64,000 nucleotides of DNA from Cyanobium usitatum str. Tous (GCF_003011885.1 NZ_PXXO01000002.1:124001-188000); one strand, 5' to 3'; shown: positions 8,184 through 17,745, counted from the first letter of the stretch. Program-made: numbers and translations. Notes: a model not told the origin generated them from the sequence alone.

Positions 8184-9254
8184 GTGATGCCGGGCCCTTG
8201 CCCTCCCCAAGATGTAAAGGCATTCCTGGCGGCTAAGGGGCCGATCGTGGACGTGCGTAGCCCTGGGGAGTTTGAACAGGGACATGTGCCCGGAGCGGCC
8301 AACCTGCCTCTGTTTAGCAACGACGAGCGAGCTCAAGTTGGCACTGTCTACAAGCAAAAGGGACGGCAGCTTGCCGTGCAACTGGGCCTGGAACTGGTTG
8401 GCCTGAAGTTGCCATCCCTTGCCCAGGCCCTATTGGAGCTTGCAGAAGCAGACAAGCCCCTGCGCCTGCACTGCTGGCGAGGTGGCATGCGCTCAGGCAG
8501 CATGGCCTGGCTGGCTAGCACCCTCGAGCTACCCGTTTTGCTGTTGGAGGGCGGCTACAAGGCCTACCGCCGCTGGGTGTTGGACTGTTTTGAGTCCGCC
8601 TGGCCCCTACTTGTGCTAGGTGGTCGCACCGGCACGGGCAAAACCGACCTGTTGCATGCCCTTCGGCAAACAGGGCAGGCGGTCGTTGATCTGGAGGGAT
8701 TGGCCAATCACCGAGGCAGCAGTTTCGGCGGCTTGGGCCAACCCCCGCAACCGAGCACGGAGCACTACGAGAACCTTCTGGCTGCAAGCCTTACGGCCAG
8801 CGCTGGCCAGGCACCGATCTGGCTTGAGGCCGAAAGCGCCCAAGTCGGTCGCTGCCGTATTCCCGCGGGCTTGTGGCGCCAAATGGGTGAGGCGCCGGCT
8901 GTTGAGATCCAACGTCCTATGGCGGAGCGGGTTGAGCAACTGGTTGCGGTATACGGCAATCAAGGGGAGGAGTCCTTGCGCCTCGCCACCGAACGCATCG
9001 CCCGGCGGCTTGGTCCCCAGCGCACGGCAACAGCTCTGGAGGCGATCGCCTCTCAAGACTGGGCGACTGCCTGCCGGCAGATGCTCTACTACTACGACCG
9101 CTGCTACGACAACGAGCTCAGCAGGCGAGCTAAACCCCTGTTGGCCAGCTTCGATTTGGGCGGACTAGACCCCGATGCAGCTGCAGCTGAATTGCTGCAA
9201 CCAGCTCCCTGGTGGGAGCAGGTCTGTGGGGAGTCAGTTAAGGCGGGCTCCTAG
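8184..9254 (+). CDS. mnmH: tRNA 2-selenouridine / geranyl-2-thiouridine synthase MnmH (SelU)
   Basis: A 356-residue two-domain enzyme acting on the wobble 2-thiouridine of certain tRNAs. The N-terminal rhodanese domain has IVDVRSPGEFEQGHVPGA and the active-site loop HCWRGGMRSG with Cys97. The following P-loop domain has GGRTGTGKT at 146-154. Order and length match SelU/MnmH. ATG 8184 is directly followed by a second ATG, either usable. It is divergent from gun4 and 24 bases upstream of psb28. Whether selenium or only a geranyl group is used in this organism cannot be seen. Confidence 0.92.
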   Translation: MMPGPCPPQDVKAFLAAKGPIVDVRSPGEFEQGHVPGAANLPLFSNDERAQVGTVYKQKGRQLAVQLGLELVGLKLPSLAQALLELAEADKPLRLHCWRGGMRSGSMAWLASTLELPVLLLEGGYKAYRRWVLDCFESAWPLLVLGGRTGTGKTDLLHALRQTGQAVVDLEGLANHRGSSFGGLGQPPQPSTEHYENLLAASLTASAGQAPIWLEAESAQVGRCRIPAGLWRQMGEAPAVEIQRPMAERVEQLVAVYGNQGEESLRLATERIARRLGPQRTATALEAIASQDWATACRQMLYYYDRCYDNELSRRAKPLLASFDLGGLDPDAAAAELLQPAPWWEQVCGESVKAGS

Positions 9255-9278
9255 GATTGATTTTTGTCCCCGCTTGCC

Positions 9279-9650
9279 ATGGGCGCCGCCATTCAGTTCT
9301 TCCGTGGGGTGGATGAGCCGGTCGTGCCCGACATCCGCCTCACCCGCTCGCGGGACGGCCGTACCGGCCAGGCCCTTTTCGTCTTCGACGAGCCCGATGC
9401 CCTTGCTCCCGAAAGCATGGGAGACATTACCGGCATGTTTCTGGTGGATGAGGAAGGCGAGCTGGTGACCCGTGAAGTGAAGGCCCGCTTCGTCAATGGC
9501 AAGGCCAGCGCCTTGGAGTGCACCTTCACCTGGAAGAGCACGGAGGATTTCGATCGCTTCATGCGCTTCGCCCAGCGCTACGCCGACAGCCACGACCTGG
9601 GCTTCTCGGGTAATAAAGATGATGATCAGCCCGAGCAGGACGAGGCCTGA
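9279..9650 (+). CDS. psb28: Photosystem II assembly protein Psb28
   Basis: A 123-residue protein of the Psb28 family, which binds the cytoplasmic face of CP47-containing assembly intermediates. It begins [21 protein letters not shown], has [11 protein letters not shown] and [13 protein letters not shown], and ends in an acidic tail. ATG 9279 was chosen over an in-frame ATG 15 bases upstream because Psb28 usually starts right before the IQFF motif. The next gene overlaps or closely follows its stop. Confidence 0.93.
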   Translation: MGAAIQFFRGVDEPVVPDIRLTRSRDGRTGQALFVFDEPDALAPESMGDITGMFLVDEEGELVTREVKARFVNGKASALECTFTWKSTEDFDRFMRFAQRYADSHDLGFSGNKDDDQPEQDEA

Positions 9651-10743
9651 GCCCTTGAAATTCGGCCAGTGGTTAGGCCTGTTGGGAGTGGTGGCATCCC
9701 TGGTGCTGCTTTGGAGCTTGCGTCAGAGCCTGATTTACCTGTTTGCCGCCTTGGTGTTGGCTATGGCCCTTTGCACCCTGGTGGGATCGATCCGGTCCCG
9801 GCTCGGGTGCTCCAGGCCGCTGGCTCTCCTACTCAGCTTGGGCACGGTGCTTCTGGTGTTGGCCGTTGCTGCCACCGTGGTGATCCCCCCTTTTGTTGAC
9901 CAATTCAGCCAGTTGCTCAGCAAGTTGCCGGCAGCAGCCGAAACCCTGCTGGATCTCTTGAGGAATGGTCTATCGCAGGTTTCTCAAATGATTTATGGCA
10001 GCGGGGATGGTGACCTCTCCTGGCTGCGAGATGGGCTGGTTGGCAGCGACGCTGGCGGTGCGCCAGGCCTCTCTCCCCGCCTGAGCAGCAGCTTGAGCAG
10101 CGGCGCCCTGCGCCTGCTTGGGCTTGCAGGTGGAGTTGGCACCGGCCTGCTTCAGATCCTGTTTGTAGTTGCCGTTGCTTTGATGGTGGCTGTGCAGCCA
10201 ACTGCCTACTTAGAGGTGGGTGTGCTGCTAGTGCCTTCGTTTTACCGGCGCCGCTTCCGACAGGTTTTGGTGCAATGCGGAGATGCCCTAAGTGCCTGGA
10301 TGGTGGGGGTATTAATCAGCTCACTTTGCGTCGGCATCTTGGCGGCTATCGGCTTGAGTTTGCTCGGGGTGAAGTTGGTGGCAGCAAACGCCCTGCTTGC
10401 AGGCCTGCTGAACATCATTCCCAACATTGGACCAACCCTAAGCACGGTCTTTCCGATGTCCGTTGCCCTACTAGATGCTCCCTGGAAAGCAGCAGCGGTG
10501 CTAGCGCTTTATGTCGCTGTTCAAAACCTGGAGAGCTATCTAATTACACCTTCGGTGATGCATCACCAGCTCAAGCTGCTGCCTGGCTTCACCCTCACGG
10601 CCCAGCTCCTGTTCACGGTTGTGTTCGGACCGCTGGGGCTGCTGCTGGCCTTGCCGTTAGCCGTTTGCCTGCAGGTGATGGTGCGCGAACTGCTGATTCA
10701 CGACATCCTGGACCCATGGAAACGTCTGCGCCTGACAGGCTGA
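9622..10743 (+). CDS. AI-2E family membrane protein (PerM/TqsA type), first copy
   Basis: A roughly 370-residue multi-span protein of the AI-2E family, putative permeases that include autoinducer-2 and sodium/proton exchangers. There are hydrophobic segments near the N-terminus (two or three), a long amphipathic middle, and four or five C-terminal spans with the family's [14 protein letters not shown] motif. The start is uncertain: ATG 9619/9622 lie inside psb28, and a TTG at 9655 starts 4 bases after the psb28 stop. Followed at once by a second family member, separated by only 4 bases. Substrate unknown. Confidence 0.85.
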   Translation: MISPSRTRPEPLKFGQWLGLLGVVASLVLLWSLRQSLIYLFAALVLAMALCTLVGSIRSRLGCSRPLALLLSLGTVLLVLAVAATVVIPPFVDQFSQLLSKLPAAAETLLDLLRNGLSQVSQMIYGSGDGDLSWLRDGLVGSDAGGAPGLSPRLSSSLSSGALRLLGLAGGVGTGLLQILFVVAVALMVAVQPTAYLEVGVLLVPSFYRRRFRQVLVQCGDALSAWMVGVLISSLCVGILAAIGLSLLGVKLVAANALLAGLLNIIPNIGPTLSTVFPMSVALLDAPWKAAAVLALYVAVQNLESYLITPSVMHHQLKLLPGFTLTAQLLFTVVFGPLGLLLALPLAVCLQVMVRELLIHDILDPWKRLRLTG

Positions 10744-10747
10744 CGCA

Positions 10748-11749
10748 ATGAACGGCCGCACAGTGCTTGGAGCACTAGCCCTGGTTGTTATCGGGCTGCT
10801 CACCTGGGAATTGCGCTGGGTGCTGCTTGTGCTGTTCGGTGCCGTGGTGCTGGCTGTCGCCCTTGACGTTCCGATCACCCTGCTGCGGCGCCTCCTGCCT
10901 CTGAACCGCCCAGCCGCCCTAATTGTGGTGCTGGTTTCACTGGTGTTGCTCGGCGGCGTGCTGGGCCAGCTGTTGCTACCTGAGCTGCTGGAGCAGATCA
11001 AACAATTGACCACCCTTTTGCCTGTCTTGGCTTTGCGGCTGAGCAGCCTGGCCCGCCAGGTGGATTGGCTGCCTGATCTTGAGCAGCAGTTGATGGCGCT
11101 TGGTACATGGGAGCGGCTCCAGCCCCTAGGCGGCCAGCTGCTTGGCCTGGCCGGCGGCGCCGCAAACACCACTATCCAAATGCTGTTGATGGCCTTACTG
11201 GCGATTCTGCTGGCCCTGGATCCTCGCAGTCATCAAAAGGTGATTGTTTCCCTTACTCCCAGCTTCTGGCGCCCCCAGATGCAAAAACTGCTGGGTGAAT
11301 CCCGTCAGGCTCTGGGTGGCTGGCTGGCTGGCATGACCCTGTCTGCCGTGAGCGTGTTTCTGCTCACCTGGGCCGGGCTAGCCCTGTTAGGCGTCCCGCT
11401 GGCCCTATTGAGCTCCCTGGTTTGCGGCCTGCTTACCTTCGTGCCCACGATCGGCCCCACCGCTGCCACCTTGTTGCCCCTGGCGGTGGCGTTGCTGGTA
11501 TCACCAGCAAAAATGCTGCAGGTATTAGTGCTGCGGCTCACTTTGCAGAACGCTGAGGCCTTTTTGCTTACGCCTGTTTTGCTACGGCGTACCGTCAATT
11601 TGCTGCCCACCGTCGCACTCACTGCCCAGCTATGCCTGGGAGCTCTGCTTGGGCTGCCAGGAGTGCTACTTGCCTTGCCCTTAGTAGTTGTGCTGCAAGT
11701 TCTCTTTGAAGAAGTATTGGTAAAGGAAGTAATGGATCACTGGAATTAA
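10748..11749 (+). CDS. AI-2E family membrane protein (PerM/TqsA type), second copy
   Basis: A 333-residue paralogue of the preceding gene. It shows the same pattern: two N-terminal hydrophobic segments, an amphipathic region, and C-terminal spans with GLLTFVPTIGPTAATLLP, the family's signature turn. The start ATG 10748 is 4 bases after the first copy's stop, so the two are very likely co-transcribed. The stop codon sits inside a perfect AT-rich hairpin shared with the convergent gene. Substrate unknown. Confidence 0.85.
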   Translation: MNGRTVLGALALVVIGLLTWELRWVLLVLFGAVVLAVALDVPITLLRRLLPLNRPAALIVVLVSLVLLGGVLGQLLLPELLEQIKQLTTLLPVLALRLSSLARQVDWLPDLEQQLMALGTWERLQPLGGQLLGLAGGAANTTIQMLLMALLAILLALDPRSHQKVIVSLTPSFWRPQMQKLLGESRQALGGWLAGMTLSAVSVFLLTWAGLALLGVPLALLSSLVCGLLTFVPTIGPTAATLLPLAVALLVSPAKMLQVLVLRLTLQNAEAFLLTPVLLRRTVNLLPTVALTAQLCLGALLGLPGVLLALPLVVVLQVLFEEVLVKEVMDHWN

Positions 11750-11768
11750 TCACTCTTAGTGATTAATT
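11744..11768. terminator. Perfect AT-rich hairpin between convergent genes
   Basis: AATTAATCACT (11744-11754), a 3-base loop CTT, and AGTGATTAATT (11758-11768) form an 11-bp perfect inverted repeat. It covers the TAA stop of the second AI-2E gene (11747-11749) and the TAA stop of the leftward small gene (11763-11765), and is followed by A/T-rich sequence on both sides. A two-way transcription stop is likely, although the stem is not GC-rich. Confidence 0.6.
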
Positions 11769-11975
11769 GAAATTGTCAATAAAATTTTTACTATGGCCTT
11801 TGGCGGTAGTGATGCAATAGTGATGCAATAGTGATGGCAACAAGAACAGCACTGCGGTAGCCAGGAGATGATTGCGAATCGCTGCCGCTAATGAAGACAA
11901 GGTGAAGTGGTCTGCCAGTAGCTGCAGCTCGACTCGCAGATCTAGAAGAGCAAGCAGAGCGAGCAAGATAGGCAC
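11763..11975 (-). CDS. Small membrane protein downstream of secF
   Basis: A 70-residue protein from GTG 11975, supported by GAGAGG seven bases upstream. It starts with a hydrophobic stretch (PILLALLALLDLRVEL), then LLADHFTLSSLAAAIRNH and a second hydrophobic stretch (LLATAVLFLLPSLL), so two membrane spans are likely. The open frame extends upstream into secF, and homologues may start earlier. The last about 20 residues (from LHHYC on) are encoded by an 11-bp tandem repeat and look unlike the rest. Last gene of the rsmA-to-secF series; function unknown. Confidence 0.6.
   Translation of the reverse strand: MPILLALLALLDLRVELQLLADHFTLSSLAAAIRNHLLATAVLFLLPSLLHHYCITTAKGHSKNFIDNFN
11807..11840. repeat. 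Three tandem copies of an 11-bp unit
   Basis: TAGTGATGCAA occurs at 11807-11817 and 11818-11828, followed by a third copy with one inserted base (TAGTGATGGCAA, 11829-11840). Because 11 is not a multiple of three, each copy shifts the reading frame of the leftward small membrane protein whose C-terminus it encodes. Confidence 0.8.
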
Positions 11976-12033
11976 AATGGAGCCTCTCAGGCTGCTGCGG
12001 CGGCCCGTCCTTGCAACATGAGCAGGGGAATGA

Positions 12034-12993
12034 TTAGCGACGGGACAATACCGGTAACAGGGTGGGGGCAATGGCGATGCTCGACCAGCTACCGACAACG
12101 ATTCCAAAACTCATCGCCACGGCGAACCACACGAGGGTGCTGCCGCCAAAAAAGATCAGTGCTAGGAGGGGAAGGAGCGCAGTAAAACTGATGTAAATCG
12201 ATCTCGTCAAAGTGGCAGATACGGCTTCATCTGCCTGATCAGCTAGAGAAAGATCCTTGAGTTGCAAACGCTTTTCTCGAATGCGGTCGAAAATAACAAC
12301 AGTGTCGTTCACGGAGTAGCCAGCAATAGTGAGCAACGCCACGGCAAATAGGCTATTCACTTCAAGTCCGATCAGGAGGCCCAACCAGGCGAACAAACCA
12401 CAGGTGAGCAACACATCGTGAGCGAGACAGATTAAAGCGAGCATGGCATTGATCCGGTCGTAACGAAAACTGATATAGACAGCGATTCCAACAATGCTCA
12501 TCAACAGCGAGAGCAGACTGGCCCTTAGTAGCTGACTACCCAGTGTCGGGCCGATGGTGTCAACCGACAAACTCCCAGTGAGCTGCTCACCAAGAAGAGG
12601 TTCAAGCGTCCCTATCACCTGATCCACTTGCTCAGGGCTGAGGCTAGGCAAGCGCATCACTACCGAGCGTCCTTCATCCAGCAACTGAATGGAGCTCCCC
12701 ATCAGATTCGGAGCAGGGCTTGCGTCATCTGAAGCCAAACGAATTGTCTGAACCCGGTCCTCCAAGGCGGAAATAGTGAGATCTCCGCAGGCGTTGCCGC
12801 AGTTGCGATCCAGTTGAATCTGGGTGCCTCCGGTGAAATCTAGGCCTGGGCGCAAGGGGGCTGCGATCTCTGGGTTCTGCCACGAGAGAATCAAGCCAAT
12901 CAGACTCACAACAACCGCCAGCCCTGAAATCAGCCATAACTGGCGGCGATGGCGATTAACCCGAACGCTCAGCAAAGGTTTGAGAAGGTACAT
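12034..12993 (-). CDS. secF: Protein translocase subunit SecF
   Basis: A 319-residue inner and thylakoid membrane protein working with SecD to complete proton-driven export through SecYEG. One N-terminal span (LISGLAVVVSLIGLILSW) precedes the periplasmic domain with the family's LDFTGGTQIQLD. Five further spans follow, including the GYSVNDTVVIFDRIREK motif near the membrane face. I chose ATG 12993, 5 bases after the secD stop; an earlier frame start would overlap secD. Part of the leftward pdhB-secD-secF series. Confidence 0.95.
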   Translation of the reverse strand: MYLLKPLLSVRVNRHRRQLWLISGLAVVVSLIGLILSWQNPEIAAPLRPGLDFTGGTQIQLDRNCGNACGDLTISALEDRVQTIRLASDDASPAPNLMGSSIQLLDEGRSVVMRLPSLSPEQVDQVIGTLEPLLGEQLTGSLSVDTIGPTLGSQLLRASLLSLLMSIVGIAVYISFRYDRINAMLALICLAHDVLLTCGLFAWLGLLIGLEVNSLFAVALLTIAGYSVNDTVVIFDRIREKRLQLKDLSLADQADEAVSATLTRSIYISFTALLPLLALIFFGGSTLVWFAVAMSFGIVVGSWSSIAIAPTLLPVLSRR

Positions 12994-12997
12994 CAGC

Positions 12998-14497
12998 TCA
13001 GGAAACGGCAGAGGGCAACTCAGCACGTGGCAGGAAATAGGTGGTGCGTCGCAGCGTCGGGTAGCTCATCAACAGGCGTAGCAGCACGCGTGTACATGTG
13101 AGAGCACTAAAGAGGCTTAACACAACACCAATGCCAAGGGTCACCGCAAAACCCTTGACCAGCCCGGTGCCGAGCGCAAACAGGGCGACACAACTGATCA
13201 AGGTGGTGAGCTGGCCATCAAGTATCGAGGAGAACGCCAGGGAAAAACCCGTGTCGATCGAGCGAATAAGGGTGTTGCCCTCCCGCAGCTCCTCCTTGAT
13301 GCGCTCAAAGATCAAAACGTTGGCATCAACCGCCATTCCCAGCGAGAGGATAAAACCAGCGATACCTGGCAGGCTGAGAGTGACAGGTATCAAGCTGTAG
13401 ATGGCCAGGTTGAAGAGGGCATAGAGGCTCAGGGAGACCACCGACACCAAGCCCGCAAGCCGGTAAGTCACCACCATGAACAAGGCCACCAGGGCCAGGC
13501 CGGAGAGGGCAGCGATCAGGCTGGATCGCACATTCTCGGCCCCGAGAGATGGGCCAACGGTGCGCACCTCAATCACCTTCACGGGCAGGGGCAGGGATCC
13601 ACCCCGCAGCTGAACCTCAAGCTCACGAGACTCCTCTGAGCTGAAATTACCGGTGATGCTGGCGGATCCGCCAGCGATGCCAGCTACCTTGAATTCTGGC
13701 CCAACGCTCGCCTCGCTGATGGAGCGGCCGTCTAGAACGATGCCCAGCAGGCGGCCCGTGCCAGCGATCGATTTGGTCAACGCAGCAAACTTCTCACCAC
13801 CCTCTCGGTTGAAGGAGAGGGTCACATCCCAACCAGTACCTGTTTGTTGTTGCTGGCGGCCTGCTGTAGTGAGATCCTTACCAGTGAGGTTTGTGGGTTC
13901 AAAGAGCGCAACGATCTTGCCATTGACATTGCTCAGGAGTAAGTCGAGTTGGTCGCTTTCGCTGCTGCCGCGGGGCACAGAGATCCCGAGCTTCTGGAGG
14001 GCCTCGGCCAACTCCTCGGCTTTGAGTTGAACCTCGGGAGGAGGGGCTTGACCATCGGCCAGCGCGGCCGCGCGACCCTTGGTCTGGTTGAGCACGGACT
14101 GAGCCTGGCGCTTCAGTTGCAGCAGACCCTGCATCTCCCGCTCGGTGCCGGGCTGCTGAGCCCGGAATTCCAGCAAGGCTGTGGTGCCGAGCACCTTCGC
14201 GGCCCGGCTTGGATCTTGTTCGCCAGGAAGCTGGAGAACCAGTTGATCATTTCCCACGGTTTGGAGTGTTGACTCGGCGACACCCAAGCCATTAATCCGG
14301 CGCTCTAATACCTCCTTCACCGCCTCCAGTTGTTCTTTCTGAACTGTCTTGACAGCACCGGCCGGAAGCACCTGCAGGGTGAGCTGGCTGCCGCCACGAA
14401 GATCCAGACCCAGCTGCAAAGGAAAGTTGAAGAGCAAGGCCCCGGCCGCAATTGCCAAGGCAAGGATCAGGGCAAACCACCCCTGTTGACGAGCCAT
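12998..14497 (-). CDS. secD: Protein translocase subunit SecD
   Basis: A 499-residue partner of SecF. It has the N-terminal span, the GLDLRGGSQLTLQV motif, the P1 head region (ERRINGLGVAESTLQ and VLQLPGEQDPSRAAKVLG), a second LDGRSISEASVGPEF segment, and the C-terminal membrane domain with GMAVDANVLIFERIKEEL carrying the conserved aspartate needed for proton use. ATG 14497 follows the pdhB stop immediately. Length and domain order are normal for a cyanobacterial SecD. Confidence 0.96.
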   Translation of the reverse strand: MARQQGWFALILALAIAAGALLFNFPLQLGLDLRGGSQLTLQVLPAGAVKTVQKEQLEAVKEVLERRINGLGVAESTLQTVGNDQLVLQLPGEQDPSRAAKVLGTTALLEFRAQQPGTEREMQGLLQLKRQAQSVLNQTKGRAAALADGQAPPPEVQLKAEELAEALQKLGISVPRGSSESDQLDLLLSNVNGKIVALFEPTNLTGKDLTTAGRQQQQTGTGWDVTLSFNREGGEKFAALTKSIAGTGRLLGIVLDGRSISEASVGPEFKVAGIAGGSASITGNFSSEESRELEVQLRGGSLPLPVKVIEVRTVGPSLGAENVRSSLIAALSGLALVALFMVVTYRLAGLVSVVSLSLYALFNLAIYSLIPVTLSLPGIAGFILSLGMAVDANVLIFERIKEELREGNTLIRSIDTGFSLAFSSILDGQLTTLISCVALFALGTGLVKGFAVTLGIGVVLSLFSALTCTRVLLRLLMSYPTLRRTTYFLPRAELPSAVS

Positions 14498-14499
14498 AT

Positions 14500-15483
14500 C
14501 TAGATCTTTCCGGCGACGAGCTGCTGGGCCGCATCAACAATCTGATGGGGCTGAATGATGGTCAGGTTTTCCAGGGCACCGTTGTAGGGAGTGGGGATGT
14601 CCTGAGAAGACAACCGAATCGGCCGGGCATCAAGCTCATCAAAACAATATTCCGTAATTAAGGCGAGCAATTCAGCCCCGATGCCGCCTGTCTTCATACA
14701 TTCCTCCACCACAATCACCTTGTGGGTTTTGCGGATCGAGGCGGATATGGTCTCCATATCAAAGGGCTTAAGGCTGATTAGATCGATCAGCTCCACGCTC
14801 ACCCCAGCCTGCTCCAACTGCTCGACAGCCTTGAGACAGTGATGACGCATGCGTGAGTAGGTGAGAATCGTGACATCCGATCCAGCCTTCACAACCTCGG
14901 CCTGGTCAAGGGCACAGATGTAATCACCTTCTGGAATATCTTCCGAAAGGTTGTACAGCAGCACGTGCTCGAAAAAGAGCACGGGGTTGTTGTCGCGGAT
15001 CGCTGCCTTCATCAGGCCTTTGGCATTGGTGGGAGTGCTTACCGCCACAATTTTGATACCGGGTACGGCGTGGAAATAGGCCTCAAGTCGCTGGCTGTGC
15101 TCAGCGCCCAGCTGGCGACCAACCCCGCCAGGCCCCCGCACGACAGTGGGAATGGTGTAATTGCCGCCGCTGGTGTAACGCAGCATCCCCATGTTGTTGG
15201 AGATTTGGTTGAAGGCAAGCAGCAGGAAGCCCATATTCATGCCTTCGACGATTGGGCGCAGCCCCGTCATCGCCGCACCAACCGCCATACCAGCAAAGGA
15301 GTTTTCGGCGATCGGGGTGTCGAGCACCCGCAGCTCACCATATTTCTCGTAGAGATCCTTGGTGACCTTGTAAGAGCCGCCGTATTGGCCGACGTCCTCA
15401 CCCATCACGCAGACGTAAGGATCTCTGGCCATCTCCTCGTCGATGGCTTCCCGAAGGGCATTGAACAGCAGCGTCTCTGCCAC
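14500..15483 (-). CDS. pdhB: Pyruvate dehydrogenase E1 component, beta subunit
   Basis: A 327-residue transketolase-like subunit that, with PdhA (not in the window), decarboxylates pyruvate for acetyl-CoA. Marks include [19 protein letters not shown], the thiamine-site acidic residue in [28 protein letters not shown], and the C-terminal [13 protein letters not shown]. The start is GTG 15483. It sits unusually between a photosynthesis-associated small-gene block and secD, with only 2 bases to the secD start. Confidence 0.95.
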   Translation of the reverse strand: MAETLLFNALREAIDEEMARDPYVCVMGEDVGQYGGSYKVTKDLYEKYGELRVLDTPIAENSFAGMAVGAAMTGLRPIVEGMNMGFLLLAFNQISNNMGMLRYTSGGNYTIPTVVRGPGGVGRQLGAEHSQRLEAYFHAVPGIKIVAVSTPTNAKGLMKAAIRDNNPVLFFEHVLLYNLSEDIPEGDYICALDQAEVVKAGSDVTILTYSRMRHHCLKAVEQLEQAGVSVELIDLISLKPFDMETISASIRKTHKVIVVEECMKTGGIGAELLALITEYCFDELDARPIRLSSQDIPTPYNGALENLTIIQPHQIVDAAQQLVAGKI

Positions 15484-15517
15484 GTCTGGGCTTGCACCAT
15501 TTAGCTGCCAACCTATC

Positions 15518-15613
15518 TCAGCCGCCGGCGGCGAAGGTTGAGAGCAGCAACACCGAAAGCAGCATGCCGGGGAGCAGCAGCGTTACCAGCAAACCCAGAT
15601 CGTGGGGAGTCAT
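15518..15613 (-). CDS. 31-residue single-span membrane peptide
   Basis: From ATG 15613 the frame encodes 31 residues: [14 protein letters not shown] followed by [16 protein letters not shown]. Nearly the whole chain is one hydrophobic helix. It lies 9 bases after the DUF3082 gene and 34 bases before pdhB on the same strand. Size and build resemble small photosystem or cytochrome complex subunits, but it does not match the PsbM, PsbX, Psb30, PetG, PetL, PetM, PetN, PsaI or PsaM sequences I remember. No clear ribosome site is visible, so expression is unproven. Confidence 0.5.
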   Translation of the reverse strand: MTPHDLGLLVTLLLPGMLLSVLLLSTFAAGG

Positions 15614-15622
15614 GGGGTGAAG

Positions 15623-15958
15623 TTAGGGCTTTTCGGCCGCCTCGGCAGGGGCCGATCCGGAACCGGACACCAAGCTGCGCAAGAACACCAACGCCAGACC
15701 AATGCCAATGAAGGCAAAGCTGAAGGTGGCAAGAAACGACATGCCAACAATCAGCGTTTTGAGGGCCGTGGCGATGCTCTGGGCAATTGCCGAGCCGTAG
15801 CTGGGTGGATGCAGTGCGTAGTACGCCACCAATTTCTGGCTCAGACCCAAGGCAAGCCAGGCCAGCAAACCAGCCGTGAGCGAGCCAGAGAGGAAACTCA
15901 GCGGCCCTTTACGGGGCACTTGATCACTGGGCTTGATGGGGGATTCGGGTTTTGTCAC
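15623..15958 (-). CDS. DUF3082-type membrane protein
   Basis: A 111-residue protein with a polar N-terminus rich in Pro, Lys and Ser and two hydrophobic segments ([16 protein letters not shown] and [19 protein letters not shown]), plus the [23 protein letters not shown] loop that I associate with DUF3082. The GTG start at 15958 overlaps the ispE stop as GTGA, indicating translational coupling. The acidic and alanine-rich C-terminus is variable. Function unknown; found widely in cyanobacteria. Confidence 0.75.
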   Translation of the reverse strand: MTKPESPIKPSDQVPRKGPLSFLSGSLTAGLLAWLALGLSQKLVAYYALHPPSYGSAIAQSIATALKTLIVGMSFLATFSFAFIGIGLALVFLRSLVSGSGSAPAEAAEKP

Positions 15959-16890
15959 GGAAGCAGGCTGGCACCTCGATCGCTGAAGCCACAACACCAA
16001 GACTCAAAGCCGTACAGCTCAAATCGTTCGGCTAGGTCTGCATGGGCGGTGCGAGCTTGGTCCAGGTTGGAGAACAGGGCGAAAAGACTTGGGCCAGAAC
16101 CACTCATGGCAACTGCCAAGTGTTGCTCGGTCTGGCGCAGCAATGCCAGGCCCTGGCGCACGGTTTCCACCTCTGGTTCCACCACGGCCTGCAGGTCGTT
16201 GCGCAGTGGTGGCCAGCTCCCATTCCCCGCGATGGCCCCTAGCAAGGGCGCCTGGCGTAGGGCCTGACGGCGCTGCTCAAAGTCGGCTTCAGCCTCGAGA
16301 TAGAAATCGCCGCGCAGCTCCTTGCAGCGTCCGTAGGCCCAGGGCGTGCTGACACTCACCCCCGGGTGCTTGAGCAGCAGTAGCGCAGGAGGCTCGGTTG
16401 AATTGAAGGCCAAGGCTTCCAACAGCTCACCGCGGCCAAAGCAGAGCTGGGTGCCGCCATCAAGGCAGAACGGCATGTCCGAACCAAGCTCAGCCGCCAT
16501 GCTGTGCAGCTCCTGACTCTTAAAGCCCAGTCCCCATAGCTCGTTGAGACCAATCAGCGCCGCCGCTCCATTACTGGAGCCGCCCGCAAGGCCAGCGCCG
16601 ATCGGGATGCGCTTCTCGAGCACGATCTGGGCCCCAAGCTCGGTAAAACCTGAGCGGGCACGCAACATCTCACCTGCCTTGACGACCAAATTGCTGCTGT
16701 CAGTGGGCAGCTCGGCCCGATCGCACTGGAGGCTGATTTGGCCATCCGCCGTGGGCCGCAACCGCAGGCTGTCGGCCAGATCGATCGACTGCATCACCAT
16801 CGCCAGCTCGTGGAAGCCATCGGGGCGCAGGCCCAGCACCTCCAAGTGCAAATTGATCTTGGCGGGGGCACGCACGCATAGATCAGCCAT
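15955..16890 (-). CDS. ispE: 4-diphosphocytidyl-2-C-methyl-D-erythritol kinase
   Basis: A 311-residue GHMP kinase of the MEP isoprenoid pathway that phosphorylates CDP-methylerythritol. The N-terminus has [14 protein letters not shown] (substrate site with catalytic lysine), then [18 protein letters not shown], the ATP-binding glycine loop, and [13 protein letters not shown] near the C-terminus. ATG 16890 overlaps the rsmA stop (ATGGCTGA), so the pair is translationally coupled. The next gene starts inside its stop codon. Confidence 0.96.
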   Translation of the reverse strand: MADLCVRAPAKINLHLEVLGLRPDGFHELAMVMQSIDLADSLRLRPTADGQISLQCDRAELPTDSSNLVVKAGEMLRARSGFTELGAQIVLEKRIPIGAGLAGGSSNGAAALIGLNELWGLGFKSQELHSMAAELGSDMPFCLDGGTQLCFGRGELLEALAFNSTEPPALLLLKHPGVSVSTPWAYGRCKELRGDFYLEAEADFEQRRQALRQAPLLGAIAGNGSWPPLRNDLQAVVEPEVETVRQGLALLRQTEQHLAVAMSGSGPSLFALFSNLDQARTAHADLAERFELYGFESWCCGFSDRGASLLP

Positions 16891-17722
16891 GGGTAGGGGC
16901 GGCAGCGGGCGCAGCAATGACCTGATTCAAGCTGCCCGCCAACGCCACCCAGGCTGCTGGCGCGATCTCCTGGGGCCGCTGCTGCAGGCCGATGCCCGCT
17001 GCTTCTGCCAACCCAGCAAGTTCAGCTTCTGGCAGCAGGCCTGACAGGGTATTACGCACCATTTTGCGGCGAGCAGCAAAGCAGCGCTTCAAAAGCATCT
17101 CCACCGTGCGGGCTAGTTGGGGTGCCAATTGCTGCTCCACTGGCAGCGGCTCCAGCAGGATCACCTCCGAGTGAACTTGGGGCGGCGGCTGAAAACAGCG
17201 CGGCGGCACGGCACAAACGGATCGGCAGCTGGCCAGCAGCTGCATACGCACGCTCAGAGCTGAAAAGGCGCTGGCGCCAGGCTCACTGCGGATCCTTTCC
17301 CCTACCTCCCGCTGCACCAGCAGCACTAGACGATCGTAGGGGTGGGCCACCGGTCGATCGAGCCGTCCCACCAGCCGCTCTAGTAGGGGGCCAGTGATGT
17401 TGTAGGGAATATTTGCCACAACCTTGTTGGCGGCAGGTAGCTCCACTGTCAGCACATCCCCCGAGGTGAGCTGAAAGCGCGGCTGGTCGCCAAAGCGCTC
17501 TTGCAGGCCCAGCACCAGATCGCGGTCAAGCTCCACTGCAGCCACTGCTGCCGCCGATGTAGCAAGCAGGCGCTCGCTGAGAGCTCCCCGGCCCGGCCCC
17601 ACCTCCAACACCCGATCGCTGGCTTCAAGCTCTGCGGCCGCCACGATGCGTGAGAGCACCCCCTGATCAATCAACCAGTGCTGGCCGAAGCGCTTGCGGG
17701 CGCGGTGGGCAGTAAATGTCAT
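16883..17722 (-). CDS. rsmA: 16S rRNA dimethyladenosine transferase
   Basis: A 279-residue KsgA/RsmA enzyme that dimethylates two adjacent adenines near the 3' end of 16S rRNA. The N-terminus has [11 protein letters not shown], motif [17 protein letters not shown], the catalytic [14 protein letters not shown] (NPxY-like NIPY) and [11 protein letters not shown] 17722 was chosen because the family begins just before the RKxFGQxxL motif. It heads the leftward series with ispE and is divergent from the exported protein at 17746, 23 bases away. Confidence 0.96.
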   Translation of the reverse strand: MTFTAHRARKRFGQHWLIDQGVLSRIVAAAELEASDRVLEVGPGRGALSERLLATSAAAVAAVELDRDLVLGLQERFGDQPRFQLTSGDVLTVELPAANKVVANIPYNITGPLLERLVGRLDRPVAHPYDRLVLLVQREVGERIRSEPGASAFSALSVRMQLLASCRSVCAVPPRCFQPPPQVHSEVILLEPLPVEQQLAPQLARTVEMLLKRCFAARRKMVRNTLSGLLPEAELAGLAEAAGIGLQQRPQEIAPAAWVALAGSLNQVIAAPAAAPTHG

Positions 17723-17745
17723 CTTGAATTCGTCAGGTATCCACA

